Shown: positions 17,422-27,011, numbered from the stretch's first letter. The stretch is 64,000 nucleotides of DNA from an uncultured Aquimarina sp. (GCF_947496855.1 NZ_CANMED010000001.1:744001-808000); one strand, 5' to 3'. The notes: generated by a model from the sequence alone, not told the origin. Numbers and translations are program-made.

Positions 17422-17799
17422 TTGGAAAATAAAAAGGCGCTCAAATTAATTGACAAAATTCTGACTGATCTAGAAAAATCTGGAATCAATACAGACACAC
17501 TAATCGAGGATCTTAAAGCTTTGAGATCTTATGCTTTAGAACAGCAAGTACCATTGGTGGTAAAAGTGTTAAGACTTACATACGAACATATCGAAGAAAA
17601 TGATAGTTTTCTTATCCCTATTCCAGATGATGAGCCTATCGAAGAAGAAGAAAATGAAGAAAATGAAGCACCAGTAACAAAAAATGAAGATATAAATCCG
17701 GTAGAAAGCCTTATGTATCTTGTTTCTCTGTTTAAGGATATAAAAAATAAAATGAACGTCATGGATTTGACAGATTATAGAGATGCCTTGAATGCATAG
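17422..17799 (+). CDS. Conserved-looking small acidic protein of unknown function, TTG start
   Basis: This 125-aa protein begins at TTG: a TAA stop sits two codons upstream in frame and the next ATG is about 100 codons in. Residues 1-55 predict helical (LIDKILTDLEKSG, LIEDLKALRSYA), residues 60-90 are a very acidic Glu-rich linker, and residues 92-125 a second helical segment (ESLMYLVSLFKDIKNKMNVMD). No membrane or signal sequence, so it is cytosolic. It stands alone between a promoter-like box and a clear terminator, as a single-gene unit. Confidence 0.75.
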   Translation: MENKKALKLIDKILTDLEKSGINTDTLIEDLKALRSYALEQQVPLVVKVLRLTYEHIEENDSFLIPIPDDEPIEEEENEENEAPVTKNEDINPVESLMYLVSLFKDIKNKMNVMDLTDYRDALNA

Positions 17800-17831
17800 A
17801 TAATAAACAACACTATTTGATTAAATATTGT

Positions 17832-17865
17832 AAAAATACCCTGATTATTTTCAGGGTATTTTTCG
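17832..17865 (+). terminator. Intrinsic terminator
   Basis: AAAAATACCCTG (17832-17843) pairs with CAGGGTATTTTT (17852-17863). The stem ends in a T-run, so it works as a terminator for the small acidic protein gene. Confidence 0.85.
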
Positions 17866-18004
17866 TTTAAATATAATAAGCAAATCACTCACTACATCTT
17901 TTATAATGAGGTTTTTAGAATAATTTCCTTATATCTTGTAATTATTATAACAACTTCTCGACAAATTTTATGATTTTATAAACGTCAAAAAATCAATTAT
18001 ATAT

Positions 18005-18012
18005 TATTTTTG
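18005..18012 (+). promoter_or_regulatory. -7 box (TATTTTTG) that decides the start of the DedA-like gene
   Basis: TATTTTTG matches TAnnTTTG. It covers the TTG at 18010-18012, which is the most upstream possible start of the next frame. A start codon inside the -7 box would not be transcribed, so the ATG at 18034 is preferred. Confidence 0.4.
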
Positions 18013-18033
18013 TTCCCTTGTGGAAAAATTGTT

Positions 18034-18651
18034 ATGAAAATGAATCCCCGATCTGTAAAAAAAACACGATTGCAACTATTGCATCAATATTATAGTTATA
18101 CCGGTTTCTATAAGTTTTTAGGAACTAGTTTAAAAAAAGCATTACCTCCTATTTTACTTTTTATAGCAGGTTTATTGATAGTAAACTATTTTGTTATTAA
18201 TATCAATGATTTATTGATTTATGTTACAGAAAACTATGCAGACTATGTAGTATTTAGTGTATTTTTTGCATCAGAATCTTTATTGGGTCTTATTCCTCCA
18301 GAAATTTTTATCGCTTGGAGTGACAAAACTGCTAGCCCTATATTATACTTATCAATACTTGCCTTATTATCATATTTAGGAGGTGTCATCTCATATTTCA
18401 TCGGGAAATCAATTACCAAAATCCCTTCGGTTCATGATTACTTAGAGGTGAAAATGGCCAAACATATTAGAAATACTCGTAAATGGGGAGGTTTTTTAAT
18501 TGTAGTAGGAGCATTACTTCCTATTCCTTTTTCTATTACTAGTATCGCAGCAGGAATGATAAAATATCCTTTTCTTAGTTATTTACTTTTTGGACTGTTA
18601 CGTTTTGTAAGGTTCTATTTATATGCTGTAGCCATTTTCAGTTTGGTATAG
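18034..18651 (+). CDS. DedA/YqaA-like (SNARE-associated) membrane protein
   Basis: This protein of about 205 aa has four to five membrane helices. The middle segment ESLLGLIPPEIFIAW followed by SYLGGVISYFIGK and GALLPIPFSITSIAAGM has the layout of DedA/VTT-type (YqaA) proteins: a Pro-containing re-entrant loop with an acidic residue, then G-rich helices. Such proteins act as lipid scramblases or in membrane homeostasis. I use ATG 18034 for the reason given for the -7 box. The MscS gene follows 57 nt downstream on the same strand and may be co-transcribed. Confidence 0.8.
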   Translation: MKMNPRSVKKTRLQLLHQYYSYTGFYKFLGTSLKKALPPILLFIAGLLIVNYFVININDLLIYVTENYADYVVFSVFFASESLLGLIPPEIFIAWSDKTASPILYLSILALLSYLGGVISYFIGKSITKIPSVHDYLEVKMAKHIRNTRKWGGFLIVVGALLPIPFSITSIAAGMIKYPFLSYLLFGLLRFVRFYLYAVAIFSLV

Positions 18652-18708
18652 AACTTACCCGAACGATAACCTGTAGGTTAAAAACCTGATCTGAATTCAT
18701 TTATTTTT

Positions 18709-19947
18709 ATGGAAAAACTAACTCGGTATTTTTATAAAGTTTTAGTTTCTAATGGCTTTTCGGAAACTATGGCCGAATACCTAAATGTGGTTATTGGTAT
18801 TTGTACCTTACTATTTGTACTATTTGTACTAGATAGAATCATAAGAAAGGTAATCTTAAACCTTTTCAAAAGATACGCATCAAAATCAAAGAATACATTT
18901 GATGATTATTTGGTCAAAAACAAAACTTTTGATTATTTATCTCACATCGCACCATTATCTATTAGTATTTGGATAATACCCGAATTATTTATAGCTTTTC
19001 CTGTTGCAGAGAATTACTTAGAAATTCTTTTTGATATCTTATTTATTGCTTTAACAATTTGGATTGTAAGAAGTATCCTTAGAACGTTTAGAGATTTTTT
19101 GAAGTCTTTAGAATCATTTAGAGATAAGCCTATAGATAGCTATGTCCAGGTCTTTATGATATTTATCTGGGTAATAGGTGCTATTTTTATTTTCTCCTTG
19201 ATTACCGGAAAATCAATCTGGACTTTTTTAACTGCACTTGGAGCGATGTCTGCAGTTATTCTGCTAATATTCAAGGATACTATTCTGGGTTTTGTTGCAA
19301 GTATACAGGTTGCTGTTAATGATACCGTTAGGATTGGAGATTGGATTACAATGGCTAAATATGGGGCTGATGGAGATGTGATTGAGATCAATCTAGCCTC
19401 GGTAAAAGTTCAGAATTTTGATAAAACAATTACAACGATCCCTACGTATCATTTGACTTCTCAATCCTTTAGAAATTGGCGAGGTATGATGGATTCTGGA
19501 GGAAGAAGAATAAAAAGATCCATTTTAATTAAAGCTTCTAGTATTAAGTTTTTATCTGAAAATGATGTAGATCGTCTGAAAAAAGTAAGGCTTATTAGAG
19601 AATACCTAGATAAAGCACAGGATAAGGTGAACTCTTATAATAAAGAAAATCAGATAAACAAAGAAGTTTTAATGAATGGTCGTAACCTTTCTAATATGGG
19701 TGTATTTAGAAAATATGTAGAATCTTATCTAGAGGATCATCCCCATATCAATAATGAAATGATGATTATGAGTCGTCAATTAGCACCTACCGCTCAAGGA
19801 ACTCCATTAGAAATTTATGCTTTTAGTAATGATAAAGAATGGAAAAACTATGAGAAAATAGTCGCTGATATTTTTGATCATCTTTTATCAGCTATACCAT
19901 ATTTCGATCTCGAGATATTTGAATTAGAGTATAATAATAAAAAATAG
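18709..19947 (+). CDS. MscS-family mechanosensitive channel (YbdG-like)
   Basis: This 412-aa protein has about five N-terminal membrane helices (20-185), then the MscS pore-lining and beta domain: FLTALGAMSAVILLIFKDTILGFVAS, VRIGDWI, GDVIEINLASVKVQNFDKTITTIPTY (split here in shortened form). The long C-terminal domain with a 300s insertion and SRQLAPTAQGTPLEIYAF is typical of the YbdG/large MscS subgroup. It should open on membrane tension during hypo-osmotic shock. Confidence 0.9.
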   Translation: MEKLTRYFYKVLVSNGFSETMAEYLNVVIGICTLLFVLFVLDRIIRKVILNLFKRYASKSKNTFDDYLVKNKTFDYLSHIAPLSISIWIIPELFIAFPVAENYLEILFDILFIALTIWIVRSILRTFRDFLKSLESFRDKPIDSYVQVFMIFIWVIGAIFIFSLITGKSIWTFLTALGAMSAVILLIFKDTILGFVASIQVAVNDTVRIGDWITMAKYGADGDVIEINLASVKVQNFDKTITTIPTYHLTSQSFRNWRGMMDSGGRRIKRSILIKASSIKFLSENDVDRLKKVRLIREYLDKAQDKVNSYNKENQINKEVLMNGRNLSNMGVFRKYVESYLEDHPHINNEMMIMSRQLAPTAQGTPLEIYAFSNDKEWKNYEKIVADIFDHLLSAIPYFDLEIFELEYNNKK

Positions 19948-20014
19948 GTATTTATTAACGTTTGGATATATTCTGAGTCTTAAATTTGCATCTAATTTTA
20001 AATAAAATCAAAAT

Positions 20015-20293
20015 ATGATCACCAGTTTCAGATTTATTAGTTATCTCGAAGGAATTTCATACTTAGCTATACTATTTGTTACGATGCCGCTGAAGTATTT
20101 ATTTGCATCACCGGAACCTAATAAAGTAATTGGTATGGCACATGGTTTTTTATTTCTTGCCTATATCGTATTTGCTTTTTTAATAAAACCTAAAAAAAGA
20201 TGGGATTATAAAACATTAGCAATAGTGCTTGTATGCTCTATAATTCCTTTTGGAACTTTCTGGATGGATAGAAAATATCTAACTAAAAATTAA
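20015..20293 (+). CDS. DUF3817 small membrane protein
   Basis: This 92-aa protein has three hydrophobic helices and the DUF3817 features: an N-terminal FRFISYLEGISYLAILFVTMPLKY, a middle GMAHGFLFLAYIVFA, and a PFGTFWMDRKYL end. The function of the family is unknown. Its 3' end overlaps the 3' end of the convergent gene at 20283-20858 by 11 nt, and no terminator lies between them. Confidence 0.85.
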   Translation: MITSFRFISYLEGISYLAILFVTMPLKYLFASPEPNKVIGMAHGFLFLAYIVFAFLIKPKKRWDYKTLAIVLVCSIIPFGTFWMDRKYLTKN

Positions 20294-20858
20294 TTGTACC
20301 ATTAAAATCTCCCTCTTCATGACTATGCAAGTTTATTACCGTATGAAAACCCTCTGTTCTTGGTTGCAAAGATAAACTACCATCTCTAAGTGGAATGTAC
20401 TGCCCATTCAACAACACTTCAATGATTTTATTATTCTCATTACATTCGCAATTTGCGTAGCTATGATAGTTATAATCATTTTCATTAGCAGTAACTATTA
20501 TGAGCTCTAAAACATCTCCCGAATCTAGACGATATATAACTTTTTCTAAACCATTATGATACTCTTCTAACTTTGCCTGTACTACCATATACATACGCCT
20601 CCCATATGGCCCATTTTGATTTTGAATTTCACCATAAGTTGAGGCATTATTATGATTACAACCTTGATCACAAGAATGAATTACAGGTTTTCTAGGTCTA
20701 GGTTTAGGTTTTTCTTTGCGTCCTATCACTACAACATCCGGAATTGGTAAATTGATATTTACATCTACAGACACTCCTCCATCTATTATTACTTGGCTAT
20801 GTGCTACAGGAACTAAAATAAAACAAGAAAGAATGGTTAAAAACTTGATAGTTTTCAT
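20283..20858 (-). CDS. Secreted protein of unknown function
   Basis: This 191-aa protein has a signal peptide (cleavage after VAHSQ, about residue 22). A basic Pro-rich stretch KPKPRPRKP at about 49-57 is followed by Cys-rich CDQGCNHN, and a second pair CEC near 138. The C-terminal half looks beta-rich (VLLNGQYIPLRDGSLSLQPR). The four Cys and several His (HSC, CNHN) could bind metal or form disulfides. I recognise no family. It ends inside the convergent DUF3817 gene. Confidence 0.6.
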   Translation of the reverse strand: MKTIKFLTILSCFILVPVAHSQVIIDGGVSVDVNINLPIPDVVVIGRKEKPKPRPRKPVIHSCDQGCNHNNASTYGEIQNQNGPYGRRMYMVVQAKLEEYHNGLEKVIYRLDSGDVLELIIVTANENDYNYHSYANCECNENNKIIEVLLNGQYIPLRDGSLSLQPRTEGFHTVINLHSHEEGDFNGTINF

Positions 20859-20933
20859 AATTGTCGATTAAATCTTTTGTGTTAAACATTTCTTAATCAA
20901 ACATGGTGCCAATCCTTATAAAAAACTATTGTA

Positions 20934-22991
20934 TTATTCAGGATACTCAATCCTTAAATGGTATATATTGGTTAACTTTCTTTTAAACACCTTTTTTACT
21001 TGCTGAATTTCCTTAAACGTAATATTAGCATTAAGAAATTGACCATCCTCCATCTGTTTATTTACAATTTTCTCCACAAAGGAATCAATTAAACTACTAG
21101 TTGGGTTTTTCAAACTCTTAGAAGCAGCTTCTACACTATCACTCATCATCAAAATCGCAGTTTCCTTAGAAAAAGGTTTCGGTCCTGGATATTGAAAATC
21201 TTCCATATTCACATTCTCGTTGATTTCCTTGGCTTTCATATAAAAATAATATACTGTACTAGTTCCGTGATGTGTTCTTATAAAATCAATTACACGATCA
21301 GGAAGCTTATTCTTTTTGGCAATCTCAATACCTCTTATTACATGATTGATAATAATATTAGCACTCTCCTTAGGAGATAATACATCGTGCGCATTTCCTG
21401 AAGCTATTTGATTTTCAGTAAAATATGTAGGATTAGCCATTTTACCAATATCGTGATATAAGGCTCCTACCCTAACTAACATTACGTTTGCTCCTATTTC
21501 ACTAGCCGCAGCTTCTGCAATGTTAGCAACATTAAGAGAATGATGAAAAGTTCCTGGAGCTTTATCAGATAACTCTTTTAATAAAGAAGAATTAGTATCG
21601 CTCAACTCCAAAAGAGAAACATCAGAGATTAGACCAAACATCTTTTCATAAGCATAAATCAACGGATGTACTATTAGTGTGGCAAAACCACTTATTACGA
21701 ATAACCCTATAGTCGTCCAATCAATATCACTAATACTACCTTCGTGAATGATATGAAAAGCAATATAAGCTAAAATGTAAATCCCTGTAATCTGTCCAAC
21801 AGTAATGAATAAATTTGCTCTTTTATAGGATTCTGAAATAGTTAATATGGTAACGATACCAGCTATAATTTGTAAAAAAGTGTACTCATAACTATTAGGA
21901 ACAACAAAACCTAAAATCATTACTGTTACTACGTGCGTAAATAATCCAAGTCTAGAATCAAAGAAAGCCTTCAAAATTAATGGTAAAATACACAATGGAA
22001 CTATATAAATATAATCCGACTTGTATTTAACTACTAGCGTAGTAATCAAAACCATTAATAGAATGTTAAATACAATAAACGTAACCTGAGTATTATTATC
22101 ATAAATGTCCCTTCTATACTTTCGAATGAAAAGTAATAGCATTAGCAAAGCCAGAGAAACTAGAATCCCATATCCAAAAACAATCCAGTAAAAATTCTTA
22201 TCACTCCATACCTGAGACTCATATTCCGCCTTTAGAGATGTAAGTATCTGTAATCTGTTGCCTTCTACCACTTCTCCTTTTGCAATAATCCTGCTTCCCT
22301 TAGAAACGCTACCTCTAGTAGTAAGTACTTGAGCTAATTCATTTTCTAACGTACTTTCGGTCAATTTTTGATTTAGAGATACGTTTGGTTTAATCAAGTC
22401 ATAAAATAAGGCTACAAAACCACTTTTAAATTTAACATACTCACTTTTATCAACTCTGGAACTAATAAGTGAAGTAACTTCATTAGGAGTTAATATTTGT
22501 CCAAAAGTTATAGCATCTGCCTTATTACCTTTATTAAGAAAGATCTGTCGTTTACTCTCATAAGAATATGATTCTTGCAAAACACCATATCTATAAATAT
22601 CATTAAGAAGTATCCTACCGAAAAGCTTCGCTTGTTTTCCAGAACTACTCTGATCTAAAGTTTCTAAATTATTTTTGAATGCTGTATTATAATTATCTTT
22701 TGCAATATTGGCGATAATAGTATCATACTCGAAATATGGTATGTTATTATCTTCGATACGTTTTTTCTCAGCATCAATATCCTCTTGAGTTTTTGCAATG
22801 GCAAAATCAAATGGAGCATATAAGTTTTCATACTGCCATGGTTTCCCTTTTGTAAACTCATATTTAAAAACCCCTCCTTTTGGAAATAGATATACTATGA
22901 GAATCAACGTACTTACAAAAAGAAAACCTTTGTATAAAAAGGATTGATTTTTATAAAAATTATTTAAAAAATTTTTCACTAGGATATTCAT
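20934..22991 (-). CDS. 7TM receptor with intracellular HD hydrolase (PgpH-type c-di-AMP phosphodiesterase)
   Basis: This 685-aa protein has one N-terminal helix, a 7TMR-HDED extracellular region (about 50-265), seven membrane helices (about 268-440) and a cytosolic HD domain. The HD site shows HHSLNVANIAE, LYHDIGKM, HDVLSPKESANIIINHVI and FIRTHHGTS, the metal ligands of an active HDIG enzyme. PgpH relatives hydrolyse c-di-AMP, linking turgor and cell wall control. It is a single gene, divergent from the thiolase. Confidence 0.9.
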   Translation of the reverse strand: MNILVKNFLNNFYKNQSFLYKGFLFVSTLILIVYLFPKGGVFKYEFTKGKPWQYENLYAPFDFAIAKTQEDIDAEKKRIEDNNIPYFEYDTIIANIAKDNYNTAFKNNLETLDQSSSGKQAKLFGRILLNDIYRYGVLQESYSYESKRQIFLNKGNKADAITFGQILTPNEVTSLISSRVDKSEYVKFKSGFVALFYDLIKPNVSLNQKLTESTLENELAQVLTTRGSVSKGSRIIAKGEVVEGNRLQILTSLKAEYESQVWSDKNFYWIVFGYGILVSLALLMLLLFIRKYRRDIYDNNTQVTFIVFNILLMVLITTLVVKYKSDYIYIVPLCILPLILKAFFDSRLGLFTHVVTVMILGFVVPNSYEYTFLQIIAGIVTILTISESYKRANLFITVGQITGIYILAYIAFHIIHEGSISDIDWTTIGLFVISGFATLIVHPLIYAYEKMFGLISDVSLLELSDTNSSLLKELSDKAPGTFHHSLNVANIAEAAASEIGANVMLVRVGALYHDIGKMANPTYFTENQIASGNAHDVLSPKESANIIINHVIRGIEIAKKNKLPDRVIDFIRTHHGTSTVYYFYMKAKEINENVNMEDFQYPGPKPFSKETAILMMSDSVEAASKSLKNPTSSLIDSFVEKIVNKQMEDGQFLNANITFKEIQQVKKVFKRKLTNIYHLRIEYPE

Positions 22992-23161
22992 ATAGATTAC
23001 TCAAAAGTACTAAAAAATAAGTCAGTATAAAGAAGGTGAAAAAATAGCGCATAGGTATAATTTAGGATTAGTAAATCCTATGAATAACTTCGCTATGTAT
23101 ATCCTCCAAAAATCCTTAAATTCGCAAAATAACAAACACACATATATTAAATTCGAATATA

Positions 23162-24340
23162 ATGAGCAAAGACGTTGTAATAGTATCAGCAGCACGTACT
23201 CCGATAGGTAGTTTTTTAGGAAGTTTATCTACAGTTCCAGCTACACAATTAGGATCAATAGCGATAAAAGGTGCATTAGATAAAATCAATCTAGATCCTT
23301 CTTTGGTTGAAGAAGTATTTATGGGTAATGTAGTACAAGCAGGAAACGGACAAGCGCCAGCTAGACAGGCTGCTTTAGGAGCAGGATTAAGTGACACCGT
23401 GCCTTGTACAACTGTAAACAAAGTATGCGCTAGTGGAATGAAAGCCGTAATGCAAGCAGCTCAGGCTATCGCACTAGGAGATGCTGATATTGTAGTCGCT
23501 GGTGGAATGGAAAATATGAGTCTAATTCCTCATTATGTTAGATTAAGAACAGGTCATAAATTTGGTTCTCAAACACTTGAAGATGGAATGCAGCGTGATG
23601 GTTTGGTGGATGTTTACGATCAAAATGCTATGGGGGTTTGTGCCGATTTATGTGCAACAGAGCACAATTTTAGCAGAGAAGATCAAGATGCTTTTGCAAT
23701 TCAATCTTATGAACGTTCTGCAAAGGCATGGTCAGAAGGTAAATTTGCTAATGAAGTTGTTCCTGTTCCAGTACCACAACGTCGTGGAGAACCTGTATTG
23801 GTTACAGAAGATGAAGAGTATAAAAATGTAAAAATGGAGAAGATTCCTGCCTTACGTCCTGCTTTTACAAAAGAAGGAACAGTTACAGCAGCTAATGCCT
23901 CTACAATTAATGATGGTGCAGGAGCTGTAGTAGTAATGAGTGCAGAAAAAGCAGCCGAACTTGGATTAAAACCTTTAGCGAAAATTAAAAGTTATGCCGA
24001 TGCAGCACAAGAACCTAAGTGGTTTACAACAGCACCTGCAAAAGCATTACCAAAAGCGATTGATAAAGCAGGAATCACATTAGATGATGTTGATTTCTTT
24101 GAGTTTAATGAAGCATTCTCAGTAGTGGGACTTGCTAACATGAAAATACTTGGTTTAAATGATTCTAATACTAATGTAAATGGTGGAGCAGTATCTTTAG
24201 GACACCCATTAGGATGTTCTGGTGTTCGTATTTTAATTACCTTAATGAGCGTGTTAGAACAAAATAATGCAAAAACAGGAGCCGCAGCTATTTGTAATGG
24301 TGGTGGTGGTGCTTCTGCAATGGTGATCGAACGTGTTTAA
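23162..24340 (+). CDS. Thiolase (acetyl-CoA C-acetyltransferase)
   Basis: This 392-aa protein is full length for thiolase. The active-site Cys is in VNKVCASGMKAVMQ (about residue 90), His in FEFNEAFSVV/GGAVSLGHPLGCSG, and the second Cys in AICNGGGGASAM. It condenses or cleaves acetyl/acyl-CoA. No other fatty-acid genes are next to it, so I cannot tell a biosynthetic (acetoacetyl-CoA) from a degradative role. The NlpC/P60 gene follows after 62 nt. Confidence 0.93.
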   Translation: MSKDVVIVSAARTPIGSFLGSLSTVPATQLGSIAIKGALDKINLDPSLVEEVFMGNVVQAGNGQAPARQAALGAGLSDTVPCTTVNKVCASGMKAVMQAAQAIALGDADIVVAGGMENMSLIPHYVRLRTGHKFGSQTLEDGMQRDGLVDVYDQNAMGVCADLCATEHNFSREDQDAFAIQSYERSAKAWSEGKFANEVVPVPVPQRRGEPVLVTEDEEYKNVKMEKIPALRPAFTKEGTVTAANASTINDGAGAVVVMSAEKAAELGLKPLAKIKSYADAAQEPKWFTTAPAKALPKAIDKAGITLDDVDFFEFNEAFSVVGLANMKILGLNDSNTNVNGGAVSLGHPLGCSGVRILITLMSVLEQNNAKTGAAAICNGGGGASAMVIERV

Positions 24341-24402
24341 CTAAAAAATAAGCATCATTGTAATTTTATTAAATGTTTAATATCTAGTATCTATAAAGAT
24401 TC

Positions 24403-25152
24403 ATGCTATACGGTATTTGTAATCTCAGTATTGTTCCTTTGCGTTTTGAACCCAGTGATCCCAGCGAAATGGTATCACAAGTTTTATATGGTGAGCATTT
24501 TAAAATTTTAGAAAAACGAAAAAAATGGAGTCGAATCCGTTTAGCTTTCGATACCTACGAAGGTTGGATTGATAATAAACAGTATCTAGAAATTACAGAA
24601 GAGGAATATAAGGATTTTGATAAGAAACCATTAGATCTAACAGCAGATTTAATTGATTTTGTGAGTTGTAAAGATAATCAGCTAATGCCGATTGTTTTAG
24701 GATCTTCATTAGGAGCTTTAGATTTTTTTGAACATCAATATGATGGGAATAGAATTACTAAAAAGCAACTAAAAGATAAATTAGTAGAAACGGCATTTCT
24801 TTTTCTAAATGCTCCTTATTTATGGGGAGGAAAGACAAACTTTGGTATCGATTGTAGTGGTTTTACACAAATGGTTTATAAACTAAACGGTTATAAACTA
24901 TTACGGGATGCATCTTTACAGGCAACTCAAGGAGAACCATTAAGCTTTATAGAGGAAAGTGAACCAGGAGATCTTGCTTTTTTTGATAATGACGAAGGAG
25001 CAATTACACACGTTGGTGTTATTATGAAAGATAACTATATTATCCACGCGCATGGTAAAGTGCGGGTGGATCGTATAGATCATACAGGTATATTTAACGG
25101 AGAAAAACGTTTGTATACTCATAAACTAAGGGTTATTAAAAGAATTATTTAA
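24403..25152 (+). CDS. NlpC/P60 (C40) peptidase with an SH3-like domain
   Basis: This 249-aa protein has an N-terminal SH3b-like domain (about 1-65, with WSRIRLAFDTYEGWI) and a C-terminal NlpC/P60 domain. The catalytic Cys is in FGIDCSGFTQ (about 150), His in ITHVGVIM (about 205) and the polar third residue in IIHAHGKVRVD. It should cut gamma-D-Glu/diamino acid bonds in cell wall peptides. No signal peptide is visible, so it may act on imported muropeptides in the cytosol. Confidence 0.9.
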   Translation: MLYGICNLSIVPLRFEPSDPSEMVSQVLYGEHFKILEKRKKWSRIRLAFDTYEGWIDNKQYLEITEEEYKDFDKKPLDLTADLIDFVSCKDNQLMPIVLGSSLGALDFFEHQYDGNRITKKQLKDKLVETAFLFLNAPYLWGGKTNFGIDCSGFTQMVYKLNGYKLLRDASLQATQGEPLSFIEESEPGDLAFFDNDEGAITHVGVIMKDNYIIHAHGKVRVDRIDHTGIFNGEKRLYTHKLRVIKRII

Positions 25153-25164
25153 AAGAATTGAGTT

Positions 25165-25692
25165 ATGGAATCCAAAGAATTAAAAATAATAAAAATTCTT
25201 CCGGAGGATAACCATAAACTTCTGGAGATTGGTCTTCAAACATTTTATAATTCTTTCGGCCCTCCCCACAATAGTGAACAAAATATTCAATCTTATTTAA
25301 ATAAAAATTTTACATTAGAAAAAATCACTAATGAGATTCTACATCCCGAATCTCAATTTTTCTTTGTCATATGTAACAATCAAATTATTGGTTATATAAA
25401 ATTTAATTCCGGAGTAGCCCAAACAGAAATTGTACAAGGAAAATCATTAGAAATCGAACGGATTTATATAATAAAGTCTTACCAAGGTCAGGGTATTGGC
25501 CAATACCTTTTTGACTACGCCAAACAAATGGCAAATGAAAAAGCTTTGGAATTTATATGGTTAGGAGTTTGGGATAAGAACACAAGAGCTATCCAATTTT
25601 ATGAACGAAATGGATTCAAAATATTTGATAAACATACATTTATGTTAGGTTCTGAAAAACAAACAGATGTTATGATGAAGTGTTTTTTATGA
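25165..25692 (+). CDS. GNAT family N-acetyltransferase
   Basis: This 175-aa protein has the GNAT acetyl-CoA loop: LEIERIYIIKSYQGQGIGQYL (residues about 93-113, with the Q-x-x-G-x-G/A turn) and the C-terminal GVWDKNTRAIQFYERNGF motif. The substrate (an amine, amino acid or peptide) cannot be read from sequence. It is 12 nt behind the NlpC/P60 gene, so it is probably co-transcribed. Confidence 0.9.
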   Translation: MESKELKIIKILPEDNHKLLEIGLQTFYNSFGPPHNSEQNIQSYLNKNFTLEKITNEILHPESQFFFVICNNQIIGYIKFNSGVAQTEIVQGKSLEIERIYIIKSYQGQGIGQYLFDYAKQMANEKALEFIWLGVWDKNTRAIQFYERNGFKIFDKHTFMLGSEKQTDVMMKCFL

Positions 25693-25744
25693 TAATTTTC
25701 AAAACTTTAGTATTTTTATAACAATAAAGCTTCAAGATTATATT

Positions 25745-25767
25745 TATTTTTGAAACGATCATTTCAA
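25745..25767 (+). promoter_or_regulatory. -7 box overlapped by a palindromic TetR operator (site 1)
   Basis: TATTTTTG (25745-25752) is a consensus -7 box 21 nt before the tetR ATG. Overlapping it is TTGAAACGATCATTTCAA (25750-25767), an imperfect inverted repeat. A near-copy lies before the azoreductase gene at 26371. A regulator bound here would block its own promoter. Confidence 0.7.
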
Positions 25768-25773
25768 TAAATC

Positions 25774-26355
25774 ATGCCAAAAGTAGAAACATTTGATAGA
25801 ACCAATGTATTGCAAAAAGCAACAGAAGTATTCCACAGAAACGGATATAATGGTACTTCTATGCAAGATTTGGTAGATGCAACGGATCTTAATAGATCTA
25901 GTATTTACAATTCTTTTGGAAGTAAATTGGGGATATTTATGGAGGTACTCGATTTCTATCAAAAAGGAGCCAACCATAACTTCGGAAAGGGATTAGCAGA
26001 AGCTTATAATGCTACCGACGCTATTGAGGCTATTTTTCAATTAACCCTTAATGATATTATCGATGACGATGCTAGAAAAGGATGTTTGATTGTTAATTGT
26101 AAATCTGAAATGGCAAATCAAGATCTTACTATTAAATCATTCATAGAGAAGAATCAAGATAGAATGATAGCCATGCTTGAAGATATCGTCAGTAAAGGTC
26201 AGATGGAAAAAATCTTCAATATCGATCAGACTGCGAATGAGTATGCATTGTATTTATATACATCCGTTCAGGGATTAAGAATGACTGGAATTTTAAATAA
26301 AAACGAAGAAGACTTAAAGACTATAATAAAAACAGTACTAAAGGTATTATATTAA
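25774..26355 (+). CDS. TetR/AcrR family transcriptional repressor
   Basis: This 193-aa protein has the N-terminal TetR HTH: ATEVFHRNGYNGTSMQDL, then DLNRSSIYNSFGSKLGIF (residues 12-50). The rest is a helical ligand domain with a Cys-containing DARKGCLIVNCKSE segment at about residues 90-105, common in TetR proteins that sense quinones or electrophiles. It precedes an azoreductase and an SDR, and both it and the azoreductase gene have the same palindrome upstream, so it very likely represses this unit and itself. Confidence 0.9.
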   Translation: MPKVETFDRTNVLQKATEVFHRNGYNGTSMQDLVDATDLNRSSIYNSFGSKLGIFMEVLDFYQKGANHNFGKGLAEAYNATDAIEAIFQLTLNDIIDDDARKGCLIVNCKSEMANQDLTIKSFIEKNQDRMIAMLEDIVSKGQMEKIFNIDQTANEYALYLYTSVQGLRMTGILNKNEEDLKTIIKTVLKVLY

Positions 26356-26370
26356 TTTTTTTTAACTTAA

Positions 26371-26388
26371 TTTGAAACGATTGTTCCA
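26371..26388 (+). promoter_or_regulatory. Palindromic TetR operator (site 2)
   Basis: TTGAAACGATTGTTCCAA shares 15 of 18 bases with site 1 at 25750-25767. It lies 18 nt before the azoreductase ATG and directly at a -7-like TTAATTTG (26366-26373). Confidence 0.7.
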
Positions 26389-26405
26389 AATAAAAAATAA
26401 TAAAA

Positions 26406-26999
26406 ATGAAAAAACTATTAAGAATAGACAGTAGTCCAAGAAAAGAATCATCCATAAGCAGACAGCTTGCAGATGTATTACAAACAAAACTAGAAAGTGA
26501 AGCTACATATTCCACGACTTATAGAGACACTTATTATGATCAATTAATAAAACTAGGAAATGAAGATAGTGTTACTGCTTACTTTCTTCCAGAAGATCAA
26601 CAATCTGTATCGCAAAAAGAAGCGGTATCAGCGTCAAATATATTAGCTACAGAATTTGCTAATGCGGATACTTACTTATTTGCTGTTCCTATGTACAATT
26701 TCAGTGTCTCTGCAGGTTTAAAAACATATATAGATCTTATCTCGAGAGTAGGAATTAGTTTTAAATATACAGAAAATGGTCCGCAAGGATTATTAAAAGA
26801 TAAAAAAGCATATGTAATCATTACTACCGGAGGAACAAAATTAGGTACAGGAGTAGATTACGTAACTGGTTATATGACCACATTTTTAAATTTCTTAGGA
26901 ATAACAAATATAGAATACATCAACTCTGATCTTATTATGACAGATACAGAGAAAATTTTAGATAGCGCAAAAACTCAAATAAAGAAATTATCAATTTAA
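26406..26999 (+). CDS. azoR: FMN-dependent NADH-azoreductase (quinone reductase)
   Basis: This 197-aa flavodoxin-fold protein has the FMN phosphate loop SSPRKESSISRQL (residues 8-20) and the PMYNFSVSAGLKTYIDLI motif (about 98-115) of AzoR/AcpD. It reduces quinones and azo compounds by two electrons. It is followed by an SDR 12 nt later and preceded by a TetR operator, so it is likely induced by quinone-like or electrophilic compounds. Confidence 0.9.
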   Translation: MKKLLRIDSSPRKESSISRQLADVLQTKLESEATYSTTYRDTYYDQLIKLGNEDSVTAYFLPEDQQSVSQKEAVSASNILATEFANADTYLFAVPMYNFSVSAGLKTYIDLISRVGISFKYTENGPQGLLKDKKAYVIITTGGTKLGTGVDYVTGYMTTFLNFLGITNIEYINSDLIMTDTEKILDSAKTQIKKLSI

Positions 27000-27011
27000 T
27001 ATTTAAATAAA

